64,000 nt of DNA from Tyto alba (taxonomy: Eukaryota > Chordata > Aves > Strigiformes > Tytonidae): the NCBI RefSeq assembly GCF_018691265.1, contig NW_024881272.1, forward strand, positions 25,533,323 to 25,597,322, given 5' to 3'. Each line of letters starts with the position of its first letter. The stretch's first letter is position 1. Shown piece after piece: positions 38,601-50,900 of this stretch. Both the position numbers and the translations under genes were made by a program. Below the pieces are notes generated by a model. The model was not told where the DNA came from. It saw only the letters and a list, made by a program, of their open reading frames with translations, and ran no database searches.

Positions 38601-41600
38601 CCTGCTCAAAAGGAACGAGGACTGCAGCCCTCCTGCCAACAGCAGTACTGCCTGGCAGCAGCTGAAGCCAGCGCAGTCTCCTGGAAGCATCTCCAGTGGA
38701 ATATCCCACATATCTCACATTTTTCACTCCTACACATTGCACTGCCTGAACTGCTGGTGCTTCAATTCTGCTCAGTTTCAGCTAACACCTACCACCATCC
38801 AAAACCAGAATAAATGGTGCAAAAAGGAAATAGCACAAGGCAGGCCCTGGTCTAATAGATCAATGGTTTTGACTGGCCATGAGACACATAATTGAGCAAG
38901 CACGTTTTCTGGCATTTCAGCAGTAGGAGGAGATGTAAGAAGCAAAGGTTTGACAGTAGTAACATGTCATCTGGATGGACTTACCTGATTTCATTCCTGT
39001 GATAGGAGAAACCACACCCAGTTTGCTAGGAACATAACGGGAGAAGCAAATTAGCAGCAGCTCTCGCTGTAAGGCAGGTCACCATGCAGAGCTGCAGACT
39101 TCCCATTTAGGAGGGTGAAACATCCTGCAAATCTTCACACTTTCTAGGCTAGTAAGACTGCTATGGGCTGTAAGCTGATAGGGGCTAGAGATAGTTTATA
39201 CAATCTATTTTCCTGGTGCATCTGATTCCTCATCTGTGAACAAACCACCTCTGATAAACAGAATATTCTTACAGGCAAAGCAAGGGCTGGAAAACATCTG
39301 GAAAGGAGACAACTCTGTTTTCAGCATCCTGGCCAGGTCTATTAAATGTTTAATAAGTCTTTGCTGTATTAACAGATGGAGATCACCATGTGTCACTAAT
39401 AGAGCCCTTAGCCCCAGCTGACACAAGGAAACAAGCAGGTTAGGGTGCTAACTTAAACCCGGAGGAAACCATGGACACTACTGCTAAGTTTGATGCACTG
39501 TGGGGGACACTTTGCAGTCTCTGCAGCGGGTGGAAGAAGAGGACAGATGTTGGGATGTACCTGATCCTGTTGCCTGTGGGTTTGAGCCCGCACAGCCCGC
39601 AGAAGCTGGATGGCAGGCGGATGCTGCCAGCTACATCTGACCCGATGCCCAGGATGGAGCCTCCTCCTGCAATCAGAGCTCCCTCCCCTCCTGAAGAGCC
39701 CCCGGGACTCTTCTGGTGGTTGAGAGGGTTCAGCGTCTGGCCGAAGATGGGATTGCTGCAGTCATAGCTGGAGAGAAGATCAGCAGGTGAATGAGGTACT
39801 TCTGTCTCTGCAAACCATAAATACAGGGCACAGAGCAGCTGTGCTGGGTTGAGCGTGGAATTAATCCCAGCAGGTAGAATCACAATGAAGTAAATTTATT
39901 GGGACAGCTGAATTTAAGAAGAGGCATCAAATATATGGGAAATAATTTCAGATTGAAATGAGGAGGCAATTAACTCAATATGCATGATTAGCTTGGACAA
40001 GGGTAGAAGCTTGTGCATGCCAGCCCACCCCCTCTCAGATAGCAAGTCACATGTCATAGTGTTTTCATGAAGGCAAACGTGCAATTACTTTATCATCGTC
40101 TGTGGGATGTTGGTTTTCACGAAGGGGATTGCCCCTTGGCTCTTTAGAACCTGGACAATAACGCTGTCCTCTTCCTTCACTTGTCCCAGGAACTTCACCA
40201 TCCCTCCAGAAGAGATGTGGCCCTTGGGGATGGGAAGCAAAGCTCTTTAGGTACCAGAAAAGATGCTGTTTGGAGCTGTGACAATAACAGACTTAGGTTC
40301 TGATGCCTCCTGTGACAAAATTCCCACCTAACTTTTCTCACAGGCAGAACAGGATCTGACTACACCAGGGAAAACCAGATCAGAGCAGGCCAGAAATTTC
40401 TATAGAAAACAAAATTTTCATCAGAAGAAAGGCAACTTTGCTGGTCCCACAATATTTGGTGGAGAACATCTTTGTCTGAGGGAACTCTTAGCCAGTCCTG
40501 ATGAAGATGGGACATCCCGGCCTGTTCCCAGCCCCAGACCAAGAGGCAGGGGAATTAGGGATGTACCTTGCAGTTAATGTGGTCTTTGATGCTGATGGGA
40601 ATGCCATAGAGCAGCCCCTTCTCCTTCTGCTTCTTCAGTTTCTGGAGCTGATCCTCACAGCCATGAATGAAGTCTATCACACAGTTCACCTCCCGAGTCA
40701 CCTCCAAAGCCTCTCCAGAACAGAGAAGAGCAGCAAGACAAATGAATGGACAGAAGGAAGAAAACAGTATTTAAATTGAGGTTTTAAGCTGAAAATTCAA
40801 TCTTCTCCAACCTCCAGCATTCATTATTCAGACCTTACCTATAAACTTTAGATGTTTCTTGTTGGGATAATTTTCTGCCCTGGGTCTCCGTCCTACTTAT
40901 TTGCGCATAAGCCACCCTTCAGACATCACAGTATTGGCAAACTGTAATCCCTAGCATTGCCAGTTCTCTCAGCAAATGAGCTGTTTTTTAATTTGAAAGC
41001 CCCCAATGCAGAAGAGTGCTGCAGCATCTCTCTGATGCTGGCAATATCACTCACTTTGCCCATGTAGGAGTAGAGGACACTTTCTGGGGACAAGGTCCCC
41101 TCCTTCAGCTTCTCCACCAGCTCCACCATTGTCAGCGAGAGGACATGTGTAGTCTGGGTGCCTGGGTTCTGCAAAAGGTTGGAAATTGGGTGCAGAGGGA
41201 AGAAGACGACGGAAAAGGTTGATGTTGAGGTTGTAAATACCCAATTCTAACATTTGCCCAGCAATAACCTTGAGTAGAGAATTTTAGGAGACATTCCCTG
41301 TAGACTTCCCACATAGCACTGTGTGTGCTGGAATGGGGAATTTGCTGAGTCTTAGTTCATAAAAACAGAACCAAAACAGGCAGAAAACTGCTTCTTAACT
41401 GGGGAGTTGCATGAATCTGTAAGAGAGGTTGGATCTGTCTCTGTTTACTTTCCTACAGGCCTTTACCCCCTTGTAACTCATAGACAATGTGTTAAATAGC
41501 AATTCAACCAGCTAAAGTTTTACAAAATTTGTCATTAACATGGGAAAAAAGTCTATGGGTTGTTTCAACCCCTACGGGTTTAAGACAAATCCCAAATTCA

Positions 41601-42315
41601 AGGATCTGACCTCTTAAAATCCACATGCTTCTTTACCTGGGCATGGTCAGGAGGAAATGGCTTTTGGTCATCGATGTGCAGATATTGGAGGGATGTGAAG
41701 CCCCCTCCCCGTACTTTGAGGATGATGGGGCAGACAGGTTCCTATGGAGGGGTGGAGGTAAGGAGGATGGGAGAGGAAAGGCTTGGCGGTAGGGACAGAT
41801 GAGGAGAAAAGGGCATAGGTAGGTCTAGGGTGGTGATGTGATTCAGAGGGTTCTGAACTCTGATCCATCTTTCATCCTCAGAATTTTCTCAACAGGTCTG
41901 TATTAGGAAACACTTCCTTTATGCTGTCTTTACAGTAGGCTTTTTGTGACAATGGAGGGTGGTGACACTCAAAAAAATTGGTGATGATCCAAAACACTCA
42001 CATGCCCTAACCACCACTCCAAAAGGGATTGATCATCACTCCCCCATTTCTTTGGTTACCCAAAATACAATCCCTTTCTCCCACACACACTTTCCCCCAA
42101 ATTACCTCTTGCTTAAACCTGTGAGCTGCCTTCTCCATTCGCTCCAGGGCCAGATCCCGTGTTCTCCTTGCTTCCTCCATCTTTTGCTGGATCTGCCTGC
42201 GTCCCAGCCATTTCAGTAGCACAACGGCTGCAGCTGAACTGCAGACCAGAGCTGAGAGGGTGCAAGGATCTCCCCACAAAGGATCTAGGACCTGCCACAG
42301 TCGCTCTTGGGTCAT
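29673..42315 (-). CDS. FAAH-like copy C: fatty-acid amide hydrolase paralog (VDHAP-type), intact
   Basis: Same amidase-signature family and exon plan as copy A. Exons in gene order: 42106-42315, 41055-41168, 40567-40710, 40089-40222, 39561-39767, 38985-39025, 38244-38368, 37381-37506, 36523-36620, 35770-35869, 35159-35202, 34454-34493, 31132-31240, 30106-30251, 29673-29801; 1767 nt, 588 residues with no internal stop. The ATG at 42315 opens MTQERLWQVL; the N-terminal membrane helix is [19 protein letters not shown]. Triad: K150 (PISIKD), S225 ([10 protein letters not shown]), S249 in GSDVAGSIRL. In human FAAH the oxyanion loop reads DIGGS; here the first Gly is Ala (A247). The acyl-channel motif is QTMIN, against QSMFS in human. 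PTVPPLPF and [16 protein letters not shown] are kept. Exon 11 has the 44-nt length shared with copy A. Introns are long, notably intron 12 (31241-34453). No TATA box or CpG island is evident upstream. Confidence 0.9.
32150..32378. repeat. T-rich simple-sequence tracts in copy C intron 12
   Basis: Poly-T at 32150-32166 and a longer T-rich tract at about 32336-32378, with A/T-rich sequence between. No coding content. Confidence 0.8.
33646..33664. repeat. (AT)n microsatellite
   Basis: Nineteen bases of pure AT alternation preceded by a short GTGTGTGT run, within copy C intron 12. Confidence 0.95.
36965..37035 (-). mobile_element. CR1 LINE 3'-end fragment
   Basis: Plus-strand CATAGAATAATTTAGG, AGAAAAGGTCCCTGGGG and CTCCAACCCTC follow the reverse complement of the bird CR1 3' end, in which the consensus reads GGTTGGA...AAGGTCCCTTCC...ATTCTATG. 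A short, truncated, diverged copy in copy C intron 8. Confidence 0.7.
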
Positions 42316-44947
42316 GATTTCTCTCCTAGTCCTTCCTGGTCTGGTCCAGCTAGGGACACCTGGGTCTCCCACCTTCTCCTAAGGAAGGCTGATGAATTCA
42401 GACTATGTGATTGCCTGATGTGCAAGATCAACTCTGAAGCAGAGTTGCATTAACAAAGTCCAGGAATGGACTTTTTAGACCATGGACTTTGAAAGGGTCT
42501 GCCTGTTGGAGAGTAACTGTGGGTTGGGCTGCAAAGCAGTGTGCTCAACTCGCACTGGGTTTGGGGGGAGGGGGGTGTCCCCCAAGGCTTCGTCTCCCCA
42601 GGCCCCTGGCTGCTGCTGTACGTACAGGGGACAGAACTGATTAACAAAGCTGAATGTCTGCAAAATCCAGGTCTGGGCTATCCCCACTATGCCCATATCT
42701 AATAATTAATTAGCACTTAAGCCCATTAACTAGAGGTGCTCAGCCCTCACCTCTGTCCCTCAGGCAGCAGCATGTGTGGCCCTTTGAGCCTGGGACAAGA
42801 GAGCTCTGCTTGTCCTGGGGAACCTGGTGCAGGGGCTGAAATTGCACCCCCTGGAGTAGGGAGCTCAGGAGAACCAAGAGTATGAAGGTGCAAGCACACA
42901 GTGACTCTGGAAAGGCAATGTGGAAGGAGCTATCTGAAGATGCCTTCAAATAGTATGACTACTCTGCATCATTTTCAAGCCAAGCCTCTTTGAAAAGCAT
43001 TTTGGCAATCCAGATCAGGGGGGTGAACACTTTTGGGAAATCCAAACTTACAAAGAGGCTGCACCCAGGGTAATTATTGCTCTCTGGTGGAGATGTGTTG
43101 TTTGGGGGCCGAAAGCCAATGATGGTGCCATTATCATGTTATGTTACCTTGTCCGTTACAGAAACGTCCAGTGGGATTATTCCTGTGGCAGCAGGGAGAG
43201 AGCTTGGGGAAGAAGCAAGACCTCATAACGAAACTGGCTGCTGACTCAAAAGGCGAGGAGGATCCTCCCTGTTCGGCCAGGATGGAGAGCAACAAGAGCC
43301 AAACAACCCAACGTGGACATCGCCAAACTCTCCCTACTGACTGTGGGGATGTGGTCTTCATTGCCCCATCCCAGCCTTAAGCTTCAGTGTTGCCATTCAC
43401 ACCGACCTCCTTCTGTCCAGGCTGGGCTGGGAGCAGCCTGCAGCTGGCCATTTTTGGCAACCTCAAGTCCCCAAAGCCACACAGCAGCTTTGGCCCTGCC
43501 TGGTGCGCTGTCCCGTGGCAGTGGAAACAGCTTGCTGCATGTCTTCACTCAGGGCTTCCAGTGAGGAGTGTTTAATGGTTCAGGTCCACTGGTATCCAAA
43601 TCATTTGGACTCCTGCACCCTGCCCATCTCCATGCCAGGGAGAGAGCAATTAAACTAACAGAGCGATGCAGTGCTTGGCTCTGCAGGAGCATGGGCGCAG
43701 GCGGCATTGCCTCTCCTGAGACAAGCTCCTCCAGGCTTGAATTTTAAAATGAAAACAGATAAACCCCATCCAGCATTATCTGTGTGGGCAGGGAGCACCT
43801 GCAACTGGTGAAAAACCCCACACACGCTCTTCTGGGGCTTGGCTTTACATAGCATTCAGTCCTGGGATGCCTGGAGCTCCCTCTCTCCTTCTTTCAAAGC
43901 CTGCTGATAAAGAGTCAGGGTCCTGGGAGCTGCTTCTCCTAGATAAAACCTCTCTGCCCAGCCCTTGAAAAGACCCAATGCTTTTTGCATGACTCTGGTT
44001 TAAACAATACTTTAAAAAAAAACAAACATAAATCCTGACAGAGCTTTGTTACAAATGGCTTGTGACATTTCTGCATTGGGAAAATGCTTTTGCATTGTGC
44101 TATCCTTTTCCGGGGCATGCTTGGAAACCTGCTGGGAGCAGCAGGTGCCACCAATCCCGGTGTCAGCAGCTGGAAAATCTCACTGGAAAACCTGGCATGT
44201 CCCCCTCCACCGAACGGGAGGAGAGGGTGTACAGGGCAGGCTGTCCAGCTGGCTGTCCGACCCCAGCACGCTGCTTTATACATGCAATACCATGAGCTGA
44301 AGCGCCTCATACCTCTGCTCTGGGGAAAGCAGGACTAGGTGCCTGAAGCAGATGGGAGTTCATCATCCCTCAGTTTTCCCTCCACAGCGTGCAGGGTGCC
44401 AGCAGCCCTGCGCTGTGGGAAGTGGGCCAGTTCCTTCCCTGCTTGCCAGAGCCTGCAGGCAGGCTCAGCTTTGACCTCAGATTGCTGGTCTGCAGCAGGG
44501 AAAACACTGGATTTCGTCCTCAGGGAGCTGAGATTGGAGGGGAAAATCCCTTTTCCTACAGCACTCCATGTAGCAGTCTGAATGTCTTGGACAAAACCAG
44601 TCCCCATGCTTCAGTTCCCCCATTTGTAAGAGAATGATCACGTTCTTGCACTTTCCTGGGGGGTGTTGAGTGTTATTAAAATCCACCCCAACCCCCCCCA
44701 CCCCCCCAAACACAGACCTGAAATAGCAGACTTCTGATAACAAAAAATACTGTATTAGGACAATGATTGGAAGTGCTCCACCACTGCAGAGCTTGCCTCG
44801 CTTTCCCCTCGCACCCCAAAGCCAGCAGCCAGCCCAGCCAGCCCCGTATCCTCACAGAGGGGAACACGAGTCCTGTGGGCGAGTCAGACCAAAGGACGAC
44901 CTGTGCTGATGTTAGTTGGCATCCTGATCCGGGCGAGCGTGTGGGAC
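42316..44947. other. Intergenic DNA between copies C and D
   Basis: No supported exon on either strand. The sequence just upstream of copy C is its promoter region, but it has no TATA box or CpG clustering I can identify. Near the right end lies a MIR-like relic (44608-44680) and C-rich simple sequence (44691-44707). Confidence 0.6.
44608..44680. repeat. MIR/L3-like relic
   Basis: TTCAGTTCCCCCATTTGTAA, AGAATGATCA and GGGGGGTGTTGAGTG follow the order of the MIR-type segment whose consensus reads CAGTTTCCTCATCTGTAAAA...GGGTTGTTGTGAG. Family assignment is approximate. Confidence 0.4.
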
Positions 44948-47900
44948 TCAGACAAGCCTGTTTTTCTTCAAGATGAGGGTCTCCACCTCCTTCATGAACC
45001 GGAGGCACATCTCCTCCTGCCACGGCAAGGCCACGCACTGCACAGCCACGGGCAGCCCCACGCTGCCATGGAAAGCCTGTGGCACAAACAGAGGTGGAAA
45101 AGGCAGGGGGATGTCCAAGGGAAGAGACTGGGATGCTCGTGGCCCTGGGGAACCTGGCGCCACTCACCTTTGCCAAGGTCCGGTCCAACCAGTCCCGAAA
45201 GTACCCCTGGTAGCCCTTCAGCTCCTCCTCGTCCTCGTCTGTCACCATCGTGACGGGGACCACGCCGGCGGGGAAGTCCAAGGCGTTGTAGAGGATGGTG
45301 TAGCTGACTGCCACTGGGGGAGAGGAGGAGCTCGCAGCGCCAGCCCACCGCAGGGAAAGCCTTCGCCCCCCTCTGCGTAGGCGAGCTTCCAGCTCATTGG
45401 GCATTTGCCACGGGATCTCAAGGGCTGCAGGATGGACACCTGCCCCTTGGCTCCCACATGGATGGGGAGGGGGTTGTCCTTGGTGTACCCCACGGGCTGG
45501 GGCTGAGGCTGCCCCAAGAACTGAGTTCTCCCCGGCACCGGCCAGTGCCTTGGGGATGTCAGGGGAAGAGGAGAAGGAACGCTTCTCATTGATACTGGTG
45601 AGCTGCTGCAGGGGCATGCTGGAGGCAAAGGTCCCCCATCAGCAGTCCTACCTGAGACCTTCCCAGGGTAGCCGATGCCGAGTGCCGGGCCCAGCATGGG
45701 ACAAAGCATGACATCCAGATTCAGCTTTTTCCACTGGGCGGTGAACTGGTGGCAATATTCCTGAGGAGGAAACGTACTGGTGGTCAGTGGGGTGGATGTA
45801 CTGTCCCATGGCTGCTGGCTGAGGCTCTCCATGGGTGTCCAGCTGGGCTCTCAGCCCTTCTCCAGGAGCAGCCATCAGGCTACGTGAGTCCCGATCTTGC
45901 TGAAATGCAGCAACCCTTTGCTGCTTGGCCAACAGCCCCACCAGTGTACAAAGCACCCTCCCCACTGCTAAACTGGAGGTGGGGAAAGATTGGGTGCAGG
46001 GGCACATGGCAACCTGGGACATGGGCAAGGGTCCGGAAGAAACTAGAACGAAAATAAAGGCAAGTCTGCTGCAGCTGATGTCCTACATTTTCAAGTGTAG
46101 CAGTAAAGAATTCAGGTCTGATTCAGGATCACGAATGTGTCTATGTGTTGTCCTAATCTTTAAATGTGCTAAGAACTTGCACATTCAAGTGAGATCTGTT
46201 GAGGAGTAACTTATGTTCCTACCTCACATCACCATGGATTTGATCATCTCCTAAACCTGGTGTGTACTGAATCTGCTTCTTCTCAAAGAGAAATAAAGCA
46301 AAAACTATCTAACCCCCAATTGCAATGCTTTACCTCAATTTCATGATGAAGACTCCAGACTTCATCCACCGTGCTGAAAAAGAAAACAAAACCAATGAAA
46401 GGCATCAAGAGGTGCTGCAAAGAACAGCTTTAGGGGCAGGGAAGGGCATCAAAAAGCAGATGGGCACAAGCTAGCTCTGCTCCTGGATTTGCAGCCAAGG
46501 GAAGAGAGGACTTGGGCAAAGTCCTGGCTTTGCTTTGAAGGGCTGGGGGTCTTATTTCTACTTCTGCCCATGATGGAAGGCTGAAGACTAAAGGCAGATT
46601 TGGTGCAGTGCTGCTTTGGCCTGAGAAGTGTCCAGCCCTGTTATTGCCACTAATGCTGAGGAGGTGGAAGCCCAGGAACATCATATCTCTCTGTGTGAGG
46701 TGGACTGATCCTTTGATGTGGGGACAGATGTACTGCCTTGTAGACAGAGCACAAAATACACCTTCTGCTATGGGATTTGAGTCCTTTTTCACCATTAACT
46801 GCCCAACACTGACATCGCAGCAAGAGCAAGCCTCCTTCCCTGTGCATTTACCTTCCTTCTGTCTTACAGGGTCCCTGCTTCATGGCATGACAGATACATT
46901 AACTGGTGCTGAAGCCAACTCTGTATTTTGTTCCCACAAGCTTCACCGAGTTCTTAAGCAAGAGGCCGTGAGCCCTCACCCTCATTCCCTCAGTACTAGA
47001 ACAGTTTGCCAAACCTTGCAGGATTATAGTGTTGACATAAACTGCTCTCAGTTTGCTCCCACCCTTCTGTCTTTTGACTTGTATTTTTCCAGGTGCATGC
47101 AGTTGGAGCAGTATCCCTAACGTAGCAAACACTGCTGCTCCCCAAAAGAGAAACCCAAATCTTTGCACATTTGCTCAGGCTTAGTTACTCACTTTGCTCT
47201 CATACTTCTTATGATACCTGACAATCGAGGGACCTGAGAAGGAAAAAGTGAAAAAAAAAAAAAAAGAAAATAATTTACATTAATCCGAGCCCTGTCCTCT
47301 GAGACAGCTCCATCACAAATACAAGCTGTTGACTCAGTGCTCAGGCAGGACTTGTGGATCTTCCCCAAAGTGGTGAGAGAAGGAACAGAAATAGCAACAA
47401 CACTCAATTTCAGAGATATGTCTAAGCACAGCCAGGAAGCAATGCCCAGAGACTTCCCTAGGATAAAGCCTTACTGCAATGGGAGACAAGTTATTCACCA
47501 CCTATTGCTTAACTCCATCTACGCTAGAAAGAAATGGACCTTACGAAGGGTTTGGCAATCCAGGAGAGCACAGTTTTTAGCCAGTTTGGTGACTTCGCCA
47601 ACCAGTATAACAGCCCCATGCTGCCTTTCTCCAGCTCCCCTTCGCTGAAAGAGAAAAGGGTGTTTAGCTGAGCACTGTTAGGAAATAATCACAGTAGATA
47701 AACTTTCATAAGGCCAACCCCTCTGCACAGCACATCTAAGTGACAGAGAGGTTTTCTCCATTCCTCTGGGCTCCTCTGATTCTCACAGTATTTATAAGAT
47801 ACCAGCACTCAGTTTCCTTCCATCTGTCAAGGCTGGTAGCAATCCAACGAGACCCAAGGTTCAGCTCAATCGCTTGGTGGCAAGCTCCCCAGTAAATCCC

Positions 47901-50900
47901 AGTGCATATCAGCCACTATCTACATCCAGTAGATCTGCTACCTGTATCCAGATGCTAGCCAGACCCTAGGGAGGATTTTCATAGAAAGGCACTGATCACA
48001 CCAAACTGTTCCTGGCTATACTTACAATTTCTTGACATAGGAGGCACCCCCATCTGCAAACACTCCCCTGATGCAGAAGTTAAAGATCACATAGTCCACA
48101 TTCATGAGTTCAAAGGGCACCAGCTGGAAGGATAACGGAGGGAGAGTCAGTGGCACAAGCACAAGCAAGCTGTGGGAAAAGTCACTGAGGGTTCGCAGTG
48201 GGCCAAGCTGGGCTCAGGATTTTCTGACAAGCCCTCAGGAAATCCTCCAGCATCTGAGGCCACCAGGTCTTCCTCATCCCACCCTTCCTTGAAAGCACCA
48301 TTTTCCCTTTGAGTAACAACTGATGAGTCAAAAGACACAGGATGGGCTTGTCCCCCTGATGTCTAAGCAGCCCTAAGTCACAAAGGTCCCTCATAAACTG
48401 GCAGTGGGTAACAGAGAGCCTGAGTCTGTGCTCCCCACTTCATTCCTGATCCTTGTGTGAGGGTAAGGGGGGCCACGCAGCCATGACCATGCCTCACACA
48501 CAGGAGAGGACTTGCTGAAATGGCATAGTGGAGGAAGAAGGCAATCCCTGCTCAGCACTCCATAAACCTGAGACCCTAGAAATGGGTCTGGGTCAATATT
48601 GGACTGCTTGGCTATAAAAGAACTGCCATCTGCAACTGCTCTTTTATTTTCCCCTTAGGTCCTTGTTTCCAGGTACAAAACCAGGAGGTGGTATCTACAT
48701 GCAGTAGATCTGTGGAACTGCTTGCTAAAGGATATGATGCAGAAGAGAACAGACTAAACAAGTACTTGGACAACAGTTCGTCACAGTCACTGAACAGACT
48801 TGGTCCATCAGGCTCAGGAAACACTCTGAGCTGATGGTAATCATACACCACCGGGACTGTAAGCTCCCTGTAGACACTGCGTTGGGACCTGGTTTGTACA
48901 GCACCTAGCACAATGTGGATCTCAGCCAGGGTGTGAGTAAACGCACCCACACTGCACACAGGTCATACAGCAGTGTGTCTACTCCCCAGCACGTGTTACG
49001 GATCAGGGTGGCCTCCCTTTTGTGTTCACCAGCACCTAAAGAGCACTGAGACTCTGCTGAGAAGAGAAACCAAGTTGCAATATAAAGAATTTCTGTTTTC
49101 CAGAATCAGATATCTACTTTCATCAAGGCTGTGAGAAGCTGAGTGGATTCCAGGCCCCCTTTCCTTGCCAAATTTGCTTGATGTTCACCCATGGGTCCCA
49201 AAGACATGGTAAGAAGGAAGAATAGATGCAGCATGACTTCATGCAACATCTTACCGTGTGACCAGCATCCTCCAGCAGCTGCTTCGTCTCCCGAACAGCG
49301 CGTCTCATGGCAGGGCTTGGCATGGTGAAGAAATCGGTTTCATAATAGCCTATGCGGAGGGGCTGAGTGCTGGAATACACCTGCAGAGCAAGGGAGAGCG
49401 CCAGCTGGAAGGATGTCAGCGGTGTCAGGAGCCAAGAGTACACCCACACCCTAGGGAGAATCTGGAGAGCAGCACTTCTCTCGCCCACGTGCCCACCCAT
49501 GGATCCCGGAGGACTCCACTGGTGTTTTCAGCCTGAGCAATGGCAGCTGTTCTCAAAGACCTTGGCCCACTCTGAGGTCCTTTACCTCTTCATTGAAGGG
49601 AAGGGGGGGCACCGTGCTGTCCAGGCTGAACATGTCCTCACACAGGAGCGCCCGCATGCACAGCGCCAGGCTCTCCACATCTTTTGCCATTGGCCCCACT
49701 GCTGCGACCACTGGAAGAAACCAAAAGAGAGCATTTGTGGCTAGGGGTCTTTCAAGGGCAAAAGCATGACCTCTTGGCATCATGTTGACTTAGTCTAGTG
49801 TTGGCAACAGTTCCTCCTTGAGAACTGGGCCGGGGATGCCTACAGGTGTTCTCCCACCAGCAGGCCCATTATTATGGACCCAGAGCTGTTATCCATCAAT
49901 ATGTGCTATGATGCCTTCATTTACAAAATTAAACAAAAAGTTTTGTCAGTCACGACACAACGACAACATAAGGCACCCACTTTGATTGCTAATCCCACTT
50001 CCCATGAAGGAGCGGCAGACAACACAGCAACCTGAGGGTTACAGGGTGTGTTGAGGTTTATGTGTTACACAAACCCTTCCTCTTGGCTCATGCACAGTCC
50101 AGTTTCTCAGAAATCATGGTATGGGGGTGGCTCTCTGAAATCACAGTCCCTGAAAGGGAACCTGCTTCTCTCTCTGAATGTGTTGGAGAAGGTCCCCCAT
50201 AACCAGCTGAGGGTCCTCACCCCTGCCCTGCCGCCCTCCCTGGTGGACAACCATCAATTCCTACCTGCCTTCTGCCCAAGGACACCAGAGATTATTCCTT
50301 TTTTACTGCAAAGAAAAGAGACACACAAAATACAGCAGCTGAGTAGTTTCCATTGACGGGAAAGGCGTTAAGCAGTAGCAAGTGGTAATGAAGACACTGA
50401 CCTCCCTTTGCAGATTCAGAGGTTAGCAGAAGGAAGGGCCAAGGTGAAGCCCAAGAGAGACCCAACATAGGCCAGAACGATTTATGCCCTGTCAGCCAGG
50501 GTCAACCACCCCCTTAGCATGCAGATGGAGAGGTTTCCCCATCTCTGTTCCGGGGGAACCAGTGCTTCCCTCCATACAGGCCTCAGAACATGTCTGGGAA
50601 GGAGGGAGAAATGAGCCCTTCCCAGTTCCTCCCGAGTTTCCCCTTACCCACAGAGTAGGAGCATCCCAGCACAGTGGTTAGGAGGGTAGTCAGTGGGTCT
50701 CACCCAGAGATATCCTTGCATTACTCACAGTACCTGAGTCTGTTCCCGGTGGGTTTGAGAGCACAGATCCCACAGAAGGCAGCAGGGAATCGCAGGCTCC
50801 CTCCTACATCCGTCCCAAAGCCCAAGATGGACCCACCTCCTCCTACAAGTGCTCCTTCTCCACCAGAGGAGCCTCCAGGGCTTCTGGTGTAGAGCAGAGG

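Noticed and set aside
44676..45617. 313-codon minus-strand frame
   Set aside because: It runs through FAAH exons 14 and 15 and their introns in mixed frames; only 45168-45313 and 44948-45076 are supported as exons.
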